From positions 15,247,490 to 15,311,489 of the forward strand of contig JAQFVV010012400.1 of assembly GCA_028023455.1 (NCBI GenBank): DNA of 64,000 nt. Direction: 5' to 3'. This document shows, one piece after another, positions 36,280-47,837 of this stretch. Numbering within the stretch: position 1 is the first letter of the stretch; the number at the start of each line of letters is the position of its first letter. A program made the position numbers and the translations under genes. A model generated the notes under the pieces. It had not been told where the DNA came from. It did not search any database and worked only from the letters and a program-made list of their open reading frames with translations. The stretch is from Epiperipatus broadwayi (Eukaryota; Onychophora; Udeonychophora; Euonychophora; Peripatidae).

Positions 36280-37930
36280 ATCCTTTCTGTTTGTAGTCAT
36301 TTACATTCAATTAACAGATGTCTAATATTTTCTATGCCTTCCTTTCAGAACTTACAGACTAAATCACCCATATTTTTCCATTTATGTTTATATTCCCTTG
36401 TTGCTAAAGATCCTGTTCGAGCCTTAAACAGTAAACTACTTTCTTTGCTATTATAATAAGTTAACTTACTCCCAATATTCTGCTTACTTCTATATATATT
36501 TAAACTCTTTTTATTCTCCATACTAGTTCTCCATCACTCCAATTCCCTATTTTTTTTATTAATGTATCTATTCTTCTATCCAATTCCTTGCCACTATAGC
36601 ACTAAATAATTCTCCTAACACAATCATCCAAATCATCTGCATACCATATTATCTTTTTCACCCATCTTGTTGCCCGTCTTTTACTCATAACCCAATTAAA
36701 AACTATTTTGGCTATGCTCTTATTATCCATAAATTGCAATCTACTGAACATTTTCATTTTGATTTTTGCATCTCTCATATAAAAACTGGATCATCCCATT
36801 TCTCTTTGAATTGCCTCCATTGCCATCCACACATCTGCATCTAAGGCATGTCTTCCACTTCTCCTTCTACTTTTTCTAAGTAATCTAACATCCCTTTACT
36901 AACACATAACTTATCATTACCATAAATTAACTCTGCTAATGTCACTCCCTTCCATACAATTCTAGCTACATTATATTTATTATATGAAAACACTGTTAAT
37001 TTCTTTATCAGTCCCTTTCTTTTCTTTGCTTCATTTATCAATTTTTTCTCCCATTCATCCAAGCAATTTCTCTGATTACTTAAGGTGATTCCCAAATAGT
37101 TATACATATTCACCACATTTAACTTTATATCTGCCAATAAAAAAAATTTCTCTTCTGTTTTCCCACTATTTATCATCATTACTTTTGATTTTCCTTCACT
37201 AACTTTAATCACTATCTCTTCACCCACCCTTGTGCATATATCTTCAGCATATCTTCCCTACTTCTTGTGCTCAAGAAGATATCATCAGCAAATAAAAGAC
37301 CTGATAATGTATATACTCCCTTGCCACCTATTAATGGTATCTCTATTCCTCTTCCTAGTCTTTCTATTGCCCTCTCCATTTTTCTCAAATACAACAAAAT
37401 AGATGACATAGGGAATCCTTGTCTTAGTCTCACCCCATTTTTAACTTTAAATGATTCTATAATTCCTAATTGATATGTATAGTAATTATTTTCATACAAA
37501 CTCTTAATAAAATCCACTAAAGCTCCATTCATTCCCAAATTTATAAACTTATCCATAATCTATTTCTATTTACTTTATCGTATGCCTTTTCTATATCCAT
37601 AAAAATCATATATAATTGTCTACCTGTATCAATAAGTTCTGTGATTACAAATAAACTATCTCCTATATGCCGATTTGCTCAAAAATATTGCATTTCTCCT
37701 ATTATATTATTTTCTTCCACCTAGTTTGCAACCCTTCCAGACACCAAATATGCAAAAACTTTATATAATACCAATGTTACCACTATCGATCTATAATTTA
37801 CCCTTTACTCTAAATAATAGCCTTATTCTTGTATTATTTTAGCTATCTGGAAATTCTCTCTTCTGTGCCATCTTATTAAAACATGATAATAGATTTAATT
37901 TTGCCCTATTACCCAAATTCATTACTATCT
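36280..37930 (-). pseudogene. LINE reverse transcriptase and C-terminal Cys/His tail, decayed
   Basis: Minus-strand pieces, in order: NLGNRAKLNLLS and KMAQKREFPDS (about 37920-37850, RT fingers); FMDIEKAYD, the palm motif with catalytic Asp (about 37600-37575); a frameshift near 37556; GVRLRQGFPMS (motif B); LLFADDIFLS, the second catalytic pair, at about 37310-37280; another frameshift near 37220; YNYLGITLS at about 37110; and, past further breaks, SLLFKARTGSLATREYK with VCKF-KEGIENIRHLLIEC (about 36440-36295), where a stop replaces the second Cys of a CxxC...H...C motif. The catalytic residues survive, but at least two frameshifts and several stops prevent expression. Confidence 0.8.
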
Positions 37931-38639
37931 CTGGTGCCCCTTCATGTAAACCTCTTGCATTTCCACTTTTCAATTCTTCCCTGCCTCATTCAATTCATTT
38001 TCTGTAAACCTAATATTTCCATTACTATATGGTTTCATGTTTGTTATCACTCTGTCCTTCTCATCTAACATATTTTCTATATCCATTACATACTTAGTTA
38101 AGACTGTCTCTAGAGATACTCTAATCACTCATCATCTAGTAATACTATTTCTCTCTCCCCTCTACATTTCTTCTGTTAATATATTTCCAAAATTTTTTAC
38201 TCCCATCTCTTTCATTTTTATTAATATCTTCCAATAATTTACTATTTAATTTCATTCTCTCTATATAATTATCTATTTTAACCAACTTCTTTTTTAAAAA
38301 ATACTTTTCCCATTTATTAACACCTTTTTCACTTTCTTTGTTTTTAATAGTGCATTTATATTCTCTGCATACTTTTTTCCTAACTTTTATACTTTTACTA
38401 ACTTTCTTTTTTTTATTACTTTTATTCTGAATATTGCCAACTTATAACCCTACTTGCCACTTTTTCTACTTCACCACACCAGTCTTCATATTCATCCCCA
38501 ACAAACTCTTCCATGATTTCTTATTCTTTCATTTTATATTTTTCTAACTTATTTTTATCATTCAATCTCCACCCACAGCTTTCACCATCCTTTCTACTTT
38601 ATTACTATTTTGCATTACATTACTAATCATTTCTATTAT

Positions 38640-38649
38640 AAAGAAATTA
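38640..38649. repeat. Left target duplication of the G-run retroposon
   Basis: AAAGAAATTA directly before the inserted GC-rich piece recurs at 39205-39214 directly after its A-rich tail. Confidence 0.75.
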
Positions 38650-38654
38650 GCGGG

Positions 38655-38708
<54 letters not shown>

Positions 38709-39204
38709 CGATCTGGCTCTTTACTTATTACTTCTTAGTTTTTACCCAAGTTGGCTTTCCAATTTTGGGCAGGTAGACCGATTGTGATCCCTGCTCATTT
38801 GGACTACTAATTGGGAGGCAGAGGTATTCAGAATGGTCTTGACATGGCTCGGCTGTGGTTCGAGAGTTTATTGCTTGATGAACTTGGGCCTTGGACCTCG
38901 CTGCCTGTTGTGGTGGTTGGCACAATGCTGGACTTCACCTATTCAGCTGAAGCATTTGAGTCTTCACTTCGGGCCCCCAGGGGTGGGACCATTGGGTAAT
39001 GGTTAACTTCTTGACAGCCGGGCCATGTGGATCCACGTACAGAAGATACACATTAATCACAATACAGCAATTTTTATGGATGTAATTATTTTTGAACATA
39101 TATACATTTTACCTTGTTACATTGAATCACTGTGTAATCCTCAATGGGTAAGTGTACCCAAAATTTTTGTAATCTTTTATTAATAAAGGTTACTTTGAGA
39201 AAAA
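38650..39204 (+). mobile_element. Retroposon insertion beginning with a 51-base G run
   Basis: A 555-bp plus-strand insertion inside the older LINE, flanked by AAAGAAATTA duplications and ending in TTTGAGAAAAAAA, so it was retroposed. It starts GCGGGCC and then 51 G (38657-38707). The next roughly 330 bp are much GC-richer than anything nearby and hold a 62-codon frame (38811-38999) without recognised domains. From about 39040 it becomes A/T-rich, with AATAAAGG before the tail. It is probably a 5'-truncated LINE or a SINE-like element of a family not otherwise seen in this window. The G run may be biological or an assembly/sequencing artefact. Confidence 0.72.
38657..38707 (+). repeat. Poly(G) tract, 51 bases
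   Basis: An uninterrupted G run far longer than the other G/C runs here (10-12 bases). It sits at the 5' end of a retroposed insertion. Sequence length at such sites is often unreliable. Confidence 0.9.
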
Positions 39205-39214
39205 AAAGAAATTA
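39205..39214. repeat. Right target duplication of the G-run retroposon
   Basis: AAAGAAATTA, copy of 38640-38649. Its first bases merge with the A tail, so the exact border is uncertain by a few bases. Confidence 0.7.
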
Positions 39215-39224
39215 TGATCACTAT

Positions 39225-39610
39225 TACATACTCTCTCTTCATTATCAAACACTTTAATTTTCGGTCCTTTGTTCATTCCCTCTTTCTCTACTAATACATA
39301 ATCTATTGTGCAAAATATATTATTTATAGATACCATGTGTATTGTCCTTCATAAGTGTTTGATAAATTGCCAATGCTCAAGTTCACTCTCTGATAAAAAT
39401 TCTTCAAAAGGTGTCCATTCTTGTTATCCACATCATCAATTTCCTCAATTCTTATCCCCTATTATTTTCTTCCCTTTTTTTTGAAACTTTGTATATCCTT
39501 AACTAGGCATTCATATATGTTACTATTCCACTCCATTATATTTTGACTTTTTCCAGTGTCTATATACACTATAGCCACAATTCATTCTTGTCTTCCTAGC
39601 CTTATCTCAA
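39225..39610 (-). pseudogene. LINE AP-type endonuclease domain, decayed
   Basis: Minus-strand pieces match the second half of an AP-like endonuclease that nicks target DNA for LINE insertion: IVAIVYIDTGKS (about 39585-39545), KKIIGD-N (the GDFN motif, damaged, about 39465-39445), WTPFEEFLSES, NTYEGQYTW, IDYVLVEKEG (about 39305-39275) and NSDHN (SDH motif, about 39230). Frameshifts and stops separate them. The inserted retroposon lies immediately after SDH, so the domain's end and the start of the RT are pushed 555 bp apart. Confidence 0.7.
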
Positions 39611-40089
39611 ACCACAAATATTCTTGACACTTAACAATATTTAAATATTTTTTTGACATAACTCTTATATCATGACTCATTTTTTCTTTTCTATTTATAG
39701 CCTGCCATACCAAGTTTTCCAGGTTCTTCTTCTCTTAAATATGTTGCACTACTGCTAATACTTCAAGCTTTTCATTTTTAACTGCTTTGTTTAATTGCAG
39801 CCACTTTTCTTGTCTCCTACCACCTTGCATATTCAAATATCCAATTTAAACAATTTCATCTTTTCTTACTACCCCTTTTATAAATTCTTTTGACTCTTTT
39901 TTTCTCTATTACATTTGTAAGTAGCTAACTTATCATTAATTTTACATACCCATTCTCTGTTCCACATCTACATTTATATCTAAATCAGTTATCCTTTATT
40001 TATTTCATACATTCCATCCATTCTTTTTCTTTTTGATAATACTGCAATTTAAAACCCTACCCCACTTTATAAATTTCCTGAACTATAAT

Positions 40090-40645
40090 ATCTTTTATAA
40101 GTCAAACATCCTAATACCTCGCTTACTTGTTTTGCTAAGTGCAATCCATCTTTATTATATAACTCCCTCTTACTAATAAAAAAAATCCCACACATCCACA
40201 AACATAACATTATTTTTCTCGAATAATTTTTCCAAATTTCTCATTTATAGAACATGAACCTATCTAACATATACCTATTGTCAAATCTTGGTAATAATCA
40301 AACTATTCCCACTCTTCCTGTAATATTACTTGAATTACTAATCAATTCTATGTACCCATCCATTACTCTCTCCGATGGCTATGACAAATTATTTGTCCCT
40401 AGCATAATATAAACATCTTTACTTCCTTGTTTCTTCACTTTATATGTAATATCCATAATTCTCACTCCAGGCAAACATATTCTCACATACGTGTTTCTGT
40501 TTTCCCTTGCAATTATACCTCCACATCTAATTAGTGAGTCTCTTATCAATATTGTCTCATAGTTTACTTTCCCTACTTCATCTATGACATTCTCTTTCAC
40601 TTTCTGGACTTCTTTATCTGGTTCTTCCTTATGATTTCTATTCAT
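40090..40645 (-). pseudogene. SGNH/GDSL esterase domain of LINE ORF1, decayed
   Basis: SGNH hydrolases (serine esterases) occur in the ORF1 protein of several LINE groups. The nucleophile block reads ILIRDSLIRCGG (about 40560-40525): the Ser is kept, while the usual Gly of GDS is Arg. CLPGVRIMDIT and then IMLGTNNLS (the GTN block, about 40405-40380) follow in the same open frame. After a frameshift, VMFVDVWDFF and KDGLHLAKQ (about 40160-40135) carry the Asp and His block. So all catalytic blocks are traceable, in order, across broken frames. Its role in retrotransposition is thought to be RNA or membrane association, but this copy cannot be made as one protein. Confidence 0.75.
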
Positions 40646-40833
40646 TATTCCTTAGTCTGCTCACACTTCATCTCTAACGATTTTAATTTTGCTTCTACAT
40701 TCTTTACCTCATCCTCTATCTTATTTATTCTCCATTGCACTATTTATTTGTTATCCATATCACTTGTCACTCCATTAAATACATACTCTATTTAACTATA
40801 TTTTTCTCTATTTCTCCTGACTTTTTCTTTAAA

Positions 40834-41037
40834 CTATCTACATTTAGAAACCTTTTTTTTCACCTCATTTATCACATTTACACATGGTCTACATAACCAC
40901 ACACCTTTTACATCCTTCCTAGTCTTATTTAAGCATTTCAAATGATAATCCTTATCACATATGGTACACTCTACCATAGCATGCATAATTTCCTTCTGAC
41001 AATTATATATACATTGTGGGATGCAAATACCATCCAT
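40834..41037 (-). pseudogene. PHD-type zinc finger at the N-terminus of LINE ORF1
   Basis: A 67-codon frame starts MDGICIPQC and continues with a Cys/His series typical of a PHD finger: CIPQC, VECTIC, DYHLKC and VWLCRPC with a Trp before the last pair. This C4HC3-like order matches PHD fingers found before the esterase in ORF1 of CR1-like elements. It lies 190 bp upstream (minus strand) of the esterase fragment. The intervening part (about 40833-40650) is A/T-rich coding-like sequence broken by stops. In LINEs the finger may bind nucleic acid or chromatin; this is inferred. Confidence 0.72.
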
Positions 41038-41080
41038 ATTTCTTAATTTTCAATTCCCCTACTCTATATTTAAATTTATG

Positions 41081-44000
41081 ATTTTTCTACTACTCTTCAA
41101 ATCTCTTTATATAAAAGGGGAAAAACTTCTTTTTTTATGGCAATGGATAAACACATGCTTCCTAACCTTAACCCTCAAACGTTATCTTCTTTCTCAAAAA
41201 AATCACTCTCTTTCTTAAAATGAAAGATTCTTTAATAGCAAACTTACTAAAAACCAACTAAAAAAACAATTAGTCTTATGCACAACTTAGTTTTAACCTT
41301 GCAATAAACACACACATAAAAAAATATTTTTTTCTTTTATAATTAAAATGGCATATCGAATCACTTTCCAAACATTATCAATATTTCTCCTGATCTTTCC
41401 AAATTCAATTAAATATATCTCACTTCACTCCAATTTTATTTTCACTTTCACACATTAACAAAATTTTTTCAGATGACATTCAAAAAAATATATAAACTTT
41501 AACTTATCTTGCAGAACTCTTGAGTTAAAAACAAACAATAAAATAATTTTGTAATTTAGCCAGAAATCTAAACCCATTCAAACACTTTTACAACTATCCC
41601 ATTAGTGTGCATAAATTTGATTTAAAAGTATTATTGATACATCATGCATTGTTTATAATAATGTAATGTTTTTATGTGGTCAGAAATAATAAGATTCTCA
41701 TTAGTAGTTGCTATTTTATTTATATTGTTAATATCATTAAAGCCAAAATATTATAAGAAAAGACTCGAGAATCAAAGATACATTTCAAATCAATGAATTA
41801 ATCATTTAATTTTTTTATGATATCAAAATATTTAATACTGTTATCTACAATTTCACTTATGAAATTTTAGTCATAATTAGAAACATTATACTTTACTGTC
41901 AAAAAACCTATAAGCTTGATCATTCACATATTCCTTTGAAATAAAAAAAAAATTGTTTCTGCATTTGTATTTTCCCAAAACTTGATGGACTTCTTAATCA
42001 ATTTATATTAATAATTATTACTGCTTAAAAATGTTTGTAAATGAGTTAATGTAAATTATTTGTAAATACTGCTTACTGAAAATTATAATAGTAAAAAATT
42101 TGAAATGCTGATTGGAAATCTAAGTACAGATGACTGTAGAGCATATGATCTTGTTAGTTAATTAAATTCAGATTGGTTTCCATAAATAAGATTGCTACGC
42201 GACAATGTTTAAAAGACTAGAAGAAAAAGCTTTGTTCAAAACAAAAAGAAAATTATATAATCTAGTTTTTAATCTGTATTATAGTAAAGTAAATGCAGGA
42301 AAATTTAATATTTGCAAATTTATATATATAATCATAAATCAAAATCACAAAAATAGCACTTAAAATTAGTACTTAAATCAATTTTCCTCCTCAATTCATA
42401 TATATATATTTATGTATGTATAAAAATATTTGTAAGATATGAATATATATATATAGAAATTATCTCATAAAAGTGGCTATTCCATACATTTGTCATGCTC
42501 ATGATCTAATGTTTGAATCTGGACAAAAGTTGAATATTTTTTCAAGTTCTAAATAAAGTTATTTCTTTCAAATAGACATCTCCTACTCATGTAACTAGTC
42601 TTAGCTAGTGAATAAATCAAGTATACAAACTGGTAAAATTTTCATCATATAACAGTTGGAAAGCCTGATGAGGAATGCCTTCCAATTCACTAATTCACTT
42701 TGAGGGCTGTTCGAAAATATAAATAATTTATTTAAAAGCTGTTTCGCACACACACTCGCACACATATATGTTTATTAGAATGATTTAAACATTTTGACAA
42801 TTGTTTAGTTTTATTTTATACATACACATACTTAAATGTTTATTCCTTAAATTTTCATTAAAAATATTTAAAAACAGCCTCATAATATATATACAATGTT
42901 TATCTTAAAATCAAGCAAGTTCTATAAATTGTCATTCAATTCATTAATTTAAGCAATAATCTTTTCTAAAGCTTATTCTATGAAGATTAGTGTGCTATTA
43001 TACAAATATTGATGGATCAAATAAAAAGTTTGAGATTTACAAAGCTGTTACAATGAATAAAAAAAAATTTATGCTAGTTGATTAGGTTCTATAAACTGAG
43101 TAACAGCACCTACAAGTTAAATGTTAACACTCACTATCAATAAAGAGAATGTTTGTGAATAGAATCTCTTAAATAATTGCCATATAAATGATGTTAAAAG
43201 CAATCATTATCTTCAAGAAAAATTTATATGACACCCAGAGTGGAAAATCATCAAAACTTAAACCATTTTCTAACAACTTCATTAAGCTACTTAATCATTT
43301 TAAAATTATAGTTTTAGTTGCAATTTGTAAAGTCATTTGAAAATTTTAAATTCTTAACAATACATTTTTATTAAAAGTACTTTTAAAATGACAAAAATAC
43401 AGCATTTAATGGTAGAAAAGATTAAATTGAGTATTATAACACAACAGTTACTAGATTTGTAATCTAGTAGATAATTTTGTAAAATATTGTGAGGATGAAC
43501 ATTGCAACATGAAAGAAATGATATATTTACAATAGGTAGTGTATTTAAAAATTTGATAAATAATATGGTAGAAGAAAGGAGGAAAAAAATTGAATAACAA
43601 ACAGTAAAAAAAAAATTGATAGAAAAAAATACATATTGTCCATTATAAACATAACAAATAGTTTATAAAAAAATAACATTTTCAAACAAACAAAACCAAC
43701 TAAAAAAAGACAGAAATTCTTGGGAAAAGAAGAAGTGGTAGCAAACTATATCATGAAATAAAAAATAAAAAAACTTTAAAAAGTGTAAATGAAGCCTATG
43801 ATTTTACATTTGTACAAATTGCATAAAAGATGCATTACTAAGATGTGAATAATTATTAAAAGTTGTAATAGTGAAATCTGTGATGGATAGTTATAAGTAT
43901 AAGTTCCAAAATCAGAAAAATCAATATGGTTAAATTGAAAAAATGCAATTCACAAAAAATACAAAGTATCTGGTGCAATGACATGTGAAAGAATTAAATA

Positions 44001-44960
44001 AAAAATTTTCTATAATGTTCAACGTAGCTAGGATTGCTATTCAGACATTTTGGCAAAATGAATACCATATCTGATTGATGATAACCTGACTATCTTTAAG
44101 CAACATCACATTTCCATTATGAAAATATCATTACTTATACCTCTATACCTACCAATTGCAATGAACAAATCAAATTTGCAGAACAACATAGCAATATTGT
44201 CAGGTTTGTTTTGGACTTATGATACAATTTGGATGATCAGATCTATGCTTCACAGTCATGCTCAGAAGAAAGAGAATAAAACTGAATTACCATGCTAATA
44301 CATATCAGCTGATAAATGCAATTATATTGAAAATTGTAAATTCTTGAAGCATTGTATTTCTTCTGTGAAGTTGTCATGATTCTGTCTAGAATACATTTTT
44401 AAAAAGTCAAAATAATCATGAATAATTGCAATAACAAACTAAAAAAAAAACTAACCAGTCATCTCATCAATAATAATAATTAAAATGTATATTTTAACCA
44501 AACAAAAAATTTGTGAACAAAATAAGTGTTATAAAAATCATTATAAATCATTCTCAACAATTTTATCAGGGGGGGAAATATATATATTAATTCATTTTGT
44601 ACAGTCTAAAATGTTTTTTTTTTCCTTTGCATCAATTATTCAAAACTAGCTCTTTCACAGAAACAAGTAAATCTGAACTTTTATTTATAATGCCAAAGCT
44701 TTAAAATACAAATTTAAAGGTTTAGTAATTTAAATATAATTATTCTTATTTACAATTATTAATTTCAAGAGAATTTGGTTTCAGCTTTAGGAATAATTTT
44801 TTTACAACTTTTAATTTTACTAAGTATATGTGATATAATCAATTTCTGCTATCTTTAATTTTAAATAATCAAAAATAAATCGTATTTATTCATACTTTAT
44901 AGTATGAGGGGAGAATATTAAGTTTTTCATTGCATTATTATTTACTGTGATGAAAAAAAA
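41081..44960. other. AT-rich non-coding DNA, no gene seen
   Basis: The first 400 bp keep the pyrimidine-rich plus strand of the LINE and may be its 5' UTR. The rest is A/T-rich with TA runs (42400-42460). No domain-bearing frame was found. Confidence 0.45.
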
Positions 44961-44967
44961 TAATTCA

Positions 44968-45250
44968 GCAGTTTAACTGGAATGTTTATCAACTTGAGAA
45001 TGTAAGCCAATTTAAATATCTTAGTAGCTTTTTAAATAGAAAGGCAGATATAGATGTTGAGATCAACACAGACTTTATCATGATGGTACAAAAAATTTCA
45101 TTTAAGGATGCTGCATAAATTTCTAAAAGTATTCTGAGAAGATGTGATCAAATTATGCCCATCATTGAAGAAATGAAACTATAGATTGAAGTCTTATAAA
45201 ATTACGTTTTCATTAGATAAAACATGGAGAATTAATAAATTAGGCTTCTT
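44968..45250 (+). pseudogene. Decayed LINE reverse-transcriptase remnant
   Basis: A plus-strand frame reads LENVSQFKYLSSFLNRKADI and then DVEIN, matching the segment after the RT palm ('V.QFKYLGS...G....EI'). ILRRCDQIMPI follows after a stop. It parallels the remnant at 8822-9130 (LENINQFKYFG, and the shared TTTAAGGATGCT), so both are old copies of one LINE family, different from the intact RTE. Confidence 0.5.
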
Positions 45251-45254
45251 AAAT

Positions 45255-46890
45255 AATATATCATAGTGAACTTGAGAAAGATTTTTTTATGGTAAACATA
45301 GAATATATTTATTATGTTCTAAGTATTATCTCAGACATCCTAAAGGATTGCAATTTTGATTGCTTTCATTAGGAAGATATGGCTGAGAATAGAATACAAT
45401 GAAGAATTCTAAATGCTGCAGTTAAAGTTAAATCTTAGTAAGTACTATACATGGACATATTCGTATTTCACAGATTGCTCATTGCAAAACTCATCTTTAA
45501 TGCATTATTTTGTCTTTCAATCTTTTTTTTTCTTACTGAAATTGAAACAATCATATTTGTTTGTGAGTAGCTGCTGCTGACAATTTTTTACTATAAGAGA
45601 TTTAAATATTATATATATACTAGGGGTTTCTATCCCCTATATCTTCAGCACTGACTAAATTTCCATCATTTTTTTTAAATATATATATTTAATATGCACA
45701 TACTACATTTTATTCTTTTATTAATTGGTGCTGTTAAATAAATAATTACTAATAGATTTTTTATTACGAATGCTAGATGATATATTTCTACGTAAAAGTT
45801 TTTTTTTACCCACACAATAAGTCACCAAAATTTTTCACAATAAGGTATTGCTGGCTTATGATGAGAAATTCGAGCTCTATTAAAACCTCCCACCTCCCTG
45901 CATAAAATAAGTCCATAACTATTTCATAAAATGCAATTTTTTTTCTGTATTTAATTTCACCAGAGCAAGTTTATTGTTAAATAAATAATTATTAATATTT
46001 TTCCAGAATACTGTATTAAATTACTATAGATGCTTTTTTCATTTTAACAACAGTTTTTTTTTTATATGGCTATTTTCATTGCTCATTAACTTACTTACAT
46101 CCAGGATTTAGTTAGTACTTCCATTTCATCGTATCAAATAGAATATGAAAAACTCTGCTTTTTTTTTTTAACAAATATACAACGAATTCCAAAAGTAAAT
46201 CAACAGTTTAATTTCTATTTTCATTGAGAAATGAAAAAAAAAATCAATATTCTGTATATATAATTACATATTCATGGTATTATTTCCAGGAGCTTCCAAC
46301 CAATAAAGTTTAAGAATGAATAAAAAATAACAAAAGAAAAAAATAACGATTTTAAACCTCACCTCGCACATTCTTATGATTTGAGAAAGAAGAAGCTCTG
46401 AGGAAAGTACTGAAATGTCAGCTATTTAGCTATTATATTTTTATTACACTGAAACTTCCGGAAAAAACACTATGAATTCATTTATTTGTGAGAATATTAG
46501 AATTAACATAATTATATGTATGTATTAAATACTGTCTATTGCTATACTAGTAATTATAAATAAAATAGAAATTCATATATATATATATGTTTTGTGTTTT
46601 TCTGAAGGTTTGTGATGATGGTGTCCTAGCTTTATTTTTATATTGGACTATTTCCATCATCTAATATGTGTGTTGAATGTCTTTAGAAAAGTTTAATTTT
46701 TATTTAAATATTCCAAATGCATTAAACTGTTAGTAATATGACAGCAAACAGGTTAGTATATATAAATATGTTGTATGTTTAATTGAATTTCATTTGAAAA
46801 GGTCTATTGGTTAATAGATGAAACCATGGTTGTAGAAGAATTTTAGGAAAAAAATTTTTTTGGGGGCTAGTATTGTAAAATATATGCATG
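45255..46890. other. AT-rich non-coding DNA
   Basis: No gene is seen. At about 46395-46430 a short CTCTGAGGAAAGTACTGAAA block resembles the repeat fragment at 8546, in the same orientation. The remainder is A/T-rich. Confidence 0.4.
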
Positions 46891-46895
46891 TATAT

Positions 46896-47262
46896 AAAGG
46901 GGCTTGAATTCGAACCAAGTTCCCCACACCTATCCAATCTATCTTATACAACTGATACCATGACCACATACATGTAAAAAGATACATGATCAATATATGT
47001 ATTTTGTGCTGAACCAGCATTCATCAGTTAGTCCAGATCACCATCTCTGACACATATATACAATCAGTGCTCAATTTATATTAAGATAGCAAATCTTTAA
47101 ATTTTAATGGACAAGCTTCAATCATCTCCACTCTTCAACTCAAAATTCTTGTATATTGGAGATCATTTATCTTTTTCACATGTATGTGGTCATGTGTATC
47201 AGTTATATAAGCTAGATTGGATAGATGTGGGGAGCTTAAAGGTTCAAGTTCAAGTCCCTTAT
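46896..47262. repeat. Fold-back repeat A, older copy of the 47-kb family
   Basis: Inverted arms of roughly 100-120 bp: the left has GGGGCTTGAATTCGAACC, CTATCCAATCTA and ATGACCACATACATGT; the right has the inverses ACATGTATGTGGTCAT, TAGATTGGATAG and GGTTCAAGTTCAAG. Identity is clearly lower than in fold-back B. Blocks such as CAACTGATAC, AAAAAGATA and TTAATGGACAAGCTTCAAT align with the monomer at 17189-17474, which shows one family. No coding capacity. Confidence 0.7.
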
Positions 47263-47330
47263 AATTACATTAAGTTTAGTAAAAATATACATATATTTAA
47301 ATATATATGTATGTATGTAAATTATTGTTA

Positions 47331-47780
47331 TATATAGGGTATATGAGCACAGACTTTCACACCACCCACCACTCTCCACTCTATCTCATAACACTGATAC
47401 ACTTGAACACATATATGTCGAAAAGATAAGCAATCACCAATATACGTATTTCATGCTAAACCAGCAATCATCAGTTGGTCCAGATTACCATCATCAGATT
47501 TTCAATTGGATTGACGGTTGAAGAGTTGGAATGTGGAGTAGACTGAAGTCTGTCCATTAAAGTATGAAGATTTGCTATCTTAATATATATCTGAGCACTT
47601 ATAGCATATATGTGTAGAGATGGTAATCTGGACCAACTGATGATTGCTGGTTTAGCATGAAATATGTATATTGGTGATTATTTATCTTTTCGACATATAT
47701 GTGTTCAAGTGTATCAGTGTTATGAGATAGAGTGGAGAGTGGTGGGTGGTGTGAAAGTCTGTGCTCATATACCCTATATA
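47331..47780. repeat. Fold-back repeat B with 162-nt arms
   Basis: The left arm 47331-47492 and right arm 47619-47780 are inverted copies; by eye they differ at about three positions (GATAAGCAATC against GATAAATAATC, and TACGTA against TACATA). Compared with the monomer at 17189-17474, this is the first ~160 bases in plus orientation joined to an almost complete monomer in minus orientation, at a shared CCATCATCAGATTTT. A transcript from either strand would form a long, nearly perfect hairpin. It lies 68 bp from the older fold-back A. Confidence 0.88.
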
Positions 47781-47837
47781 TTACATATATAGACACAGGT
47801 ATATTATAAGCTTGTGTTTTAGTTAGTAAATTATTGT

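Larger units (their letters stand above)
35980..41080 (-). mobile_element. Old LINE with PHD finger, esterase, endonuclease and RT, interrupted
   Basis: Read on the minus strand from 41080 downward, the order is PHD-like zinc finger (41037-40834), SGNH/GDSL esterase (40645 to about 40090), AP-type endonuclease (about 39600-39225), RT (about 37930-36850) and a Cys/His tail (about 36350-36290). PHD-plus-esterase ORF1 proteins are known from CR1-like and related LINEs. The plus strand is strikingly pyrimidine-rich over the whole stretch, as expected for the complement of an A-rich LINE message. Many frameshifts and stops mark it as dead. A younger retroposon (38650-39204) splits it just after the endonuclease SDH motif. 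The outer borders are approximate. Confidence 0.8.

Noticed and set aside
43440-43490. tRNA-like CTAGATTTGTAATCTAG hairpin
   Set aside because: The anticodon-like stem has no matching D, T or acceptor arms and no B box.
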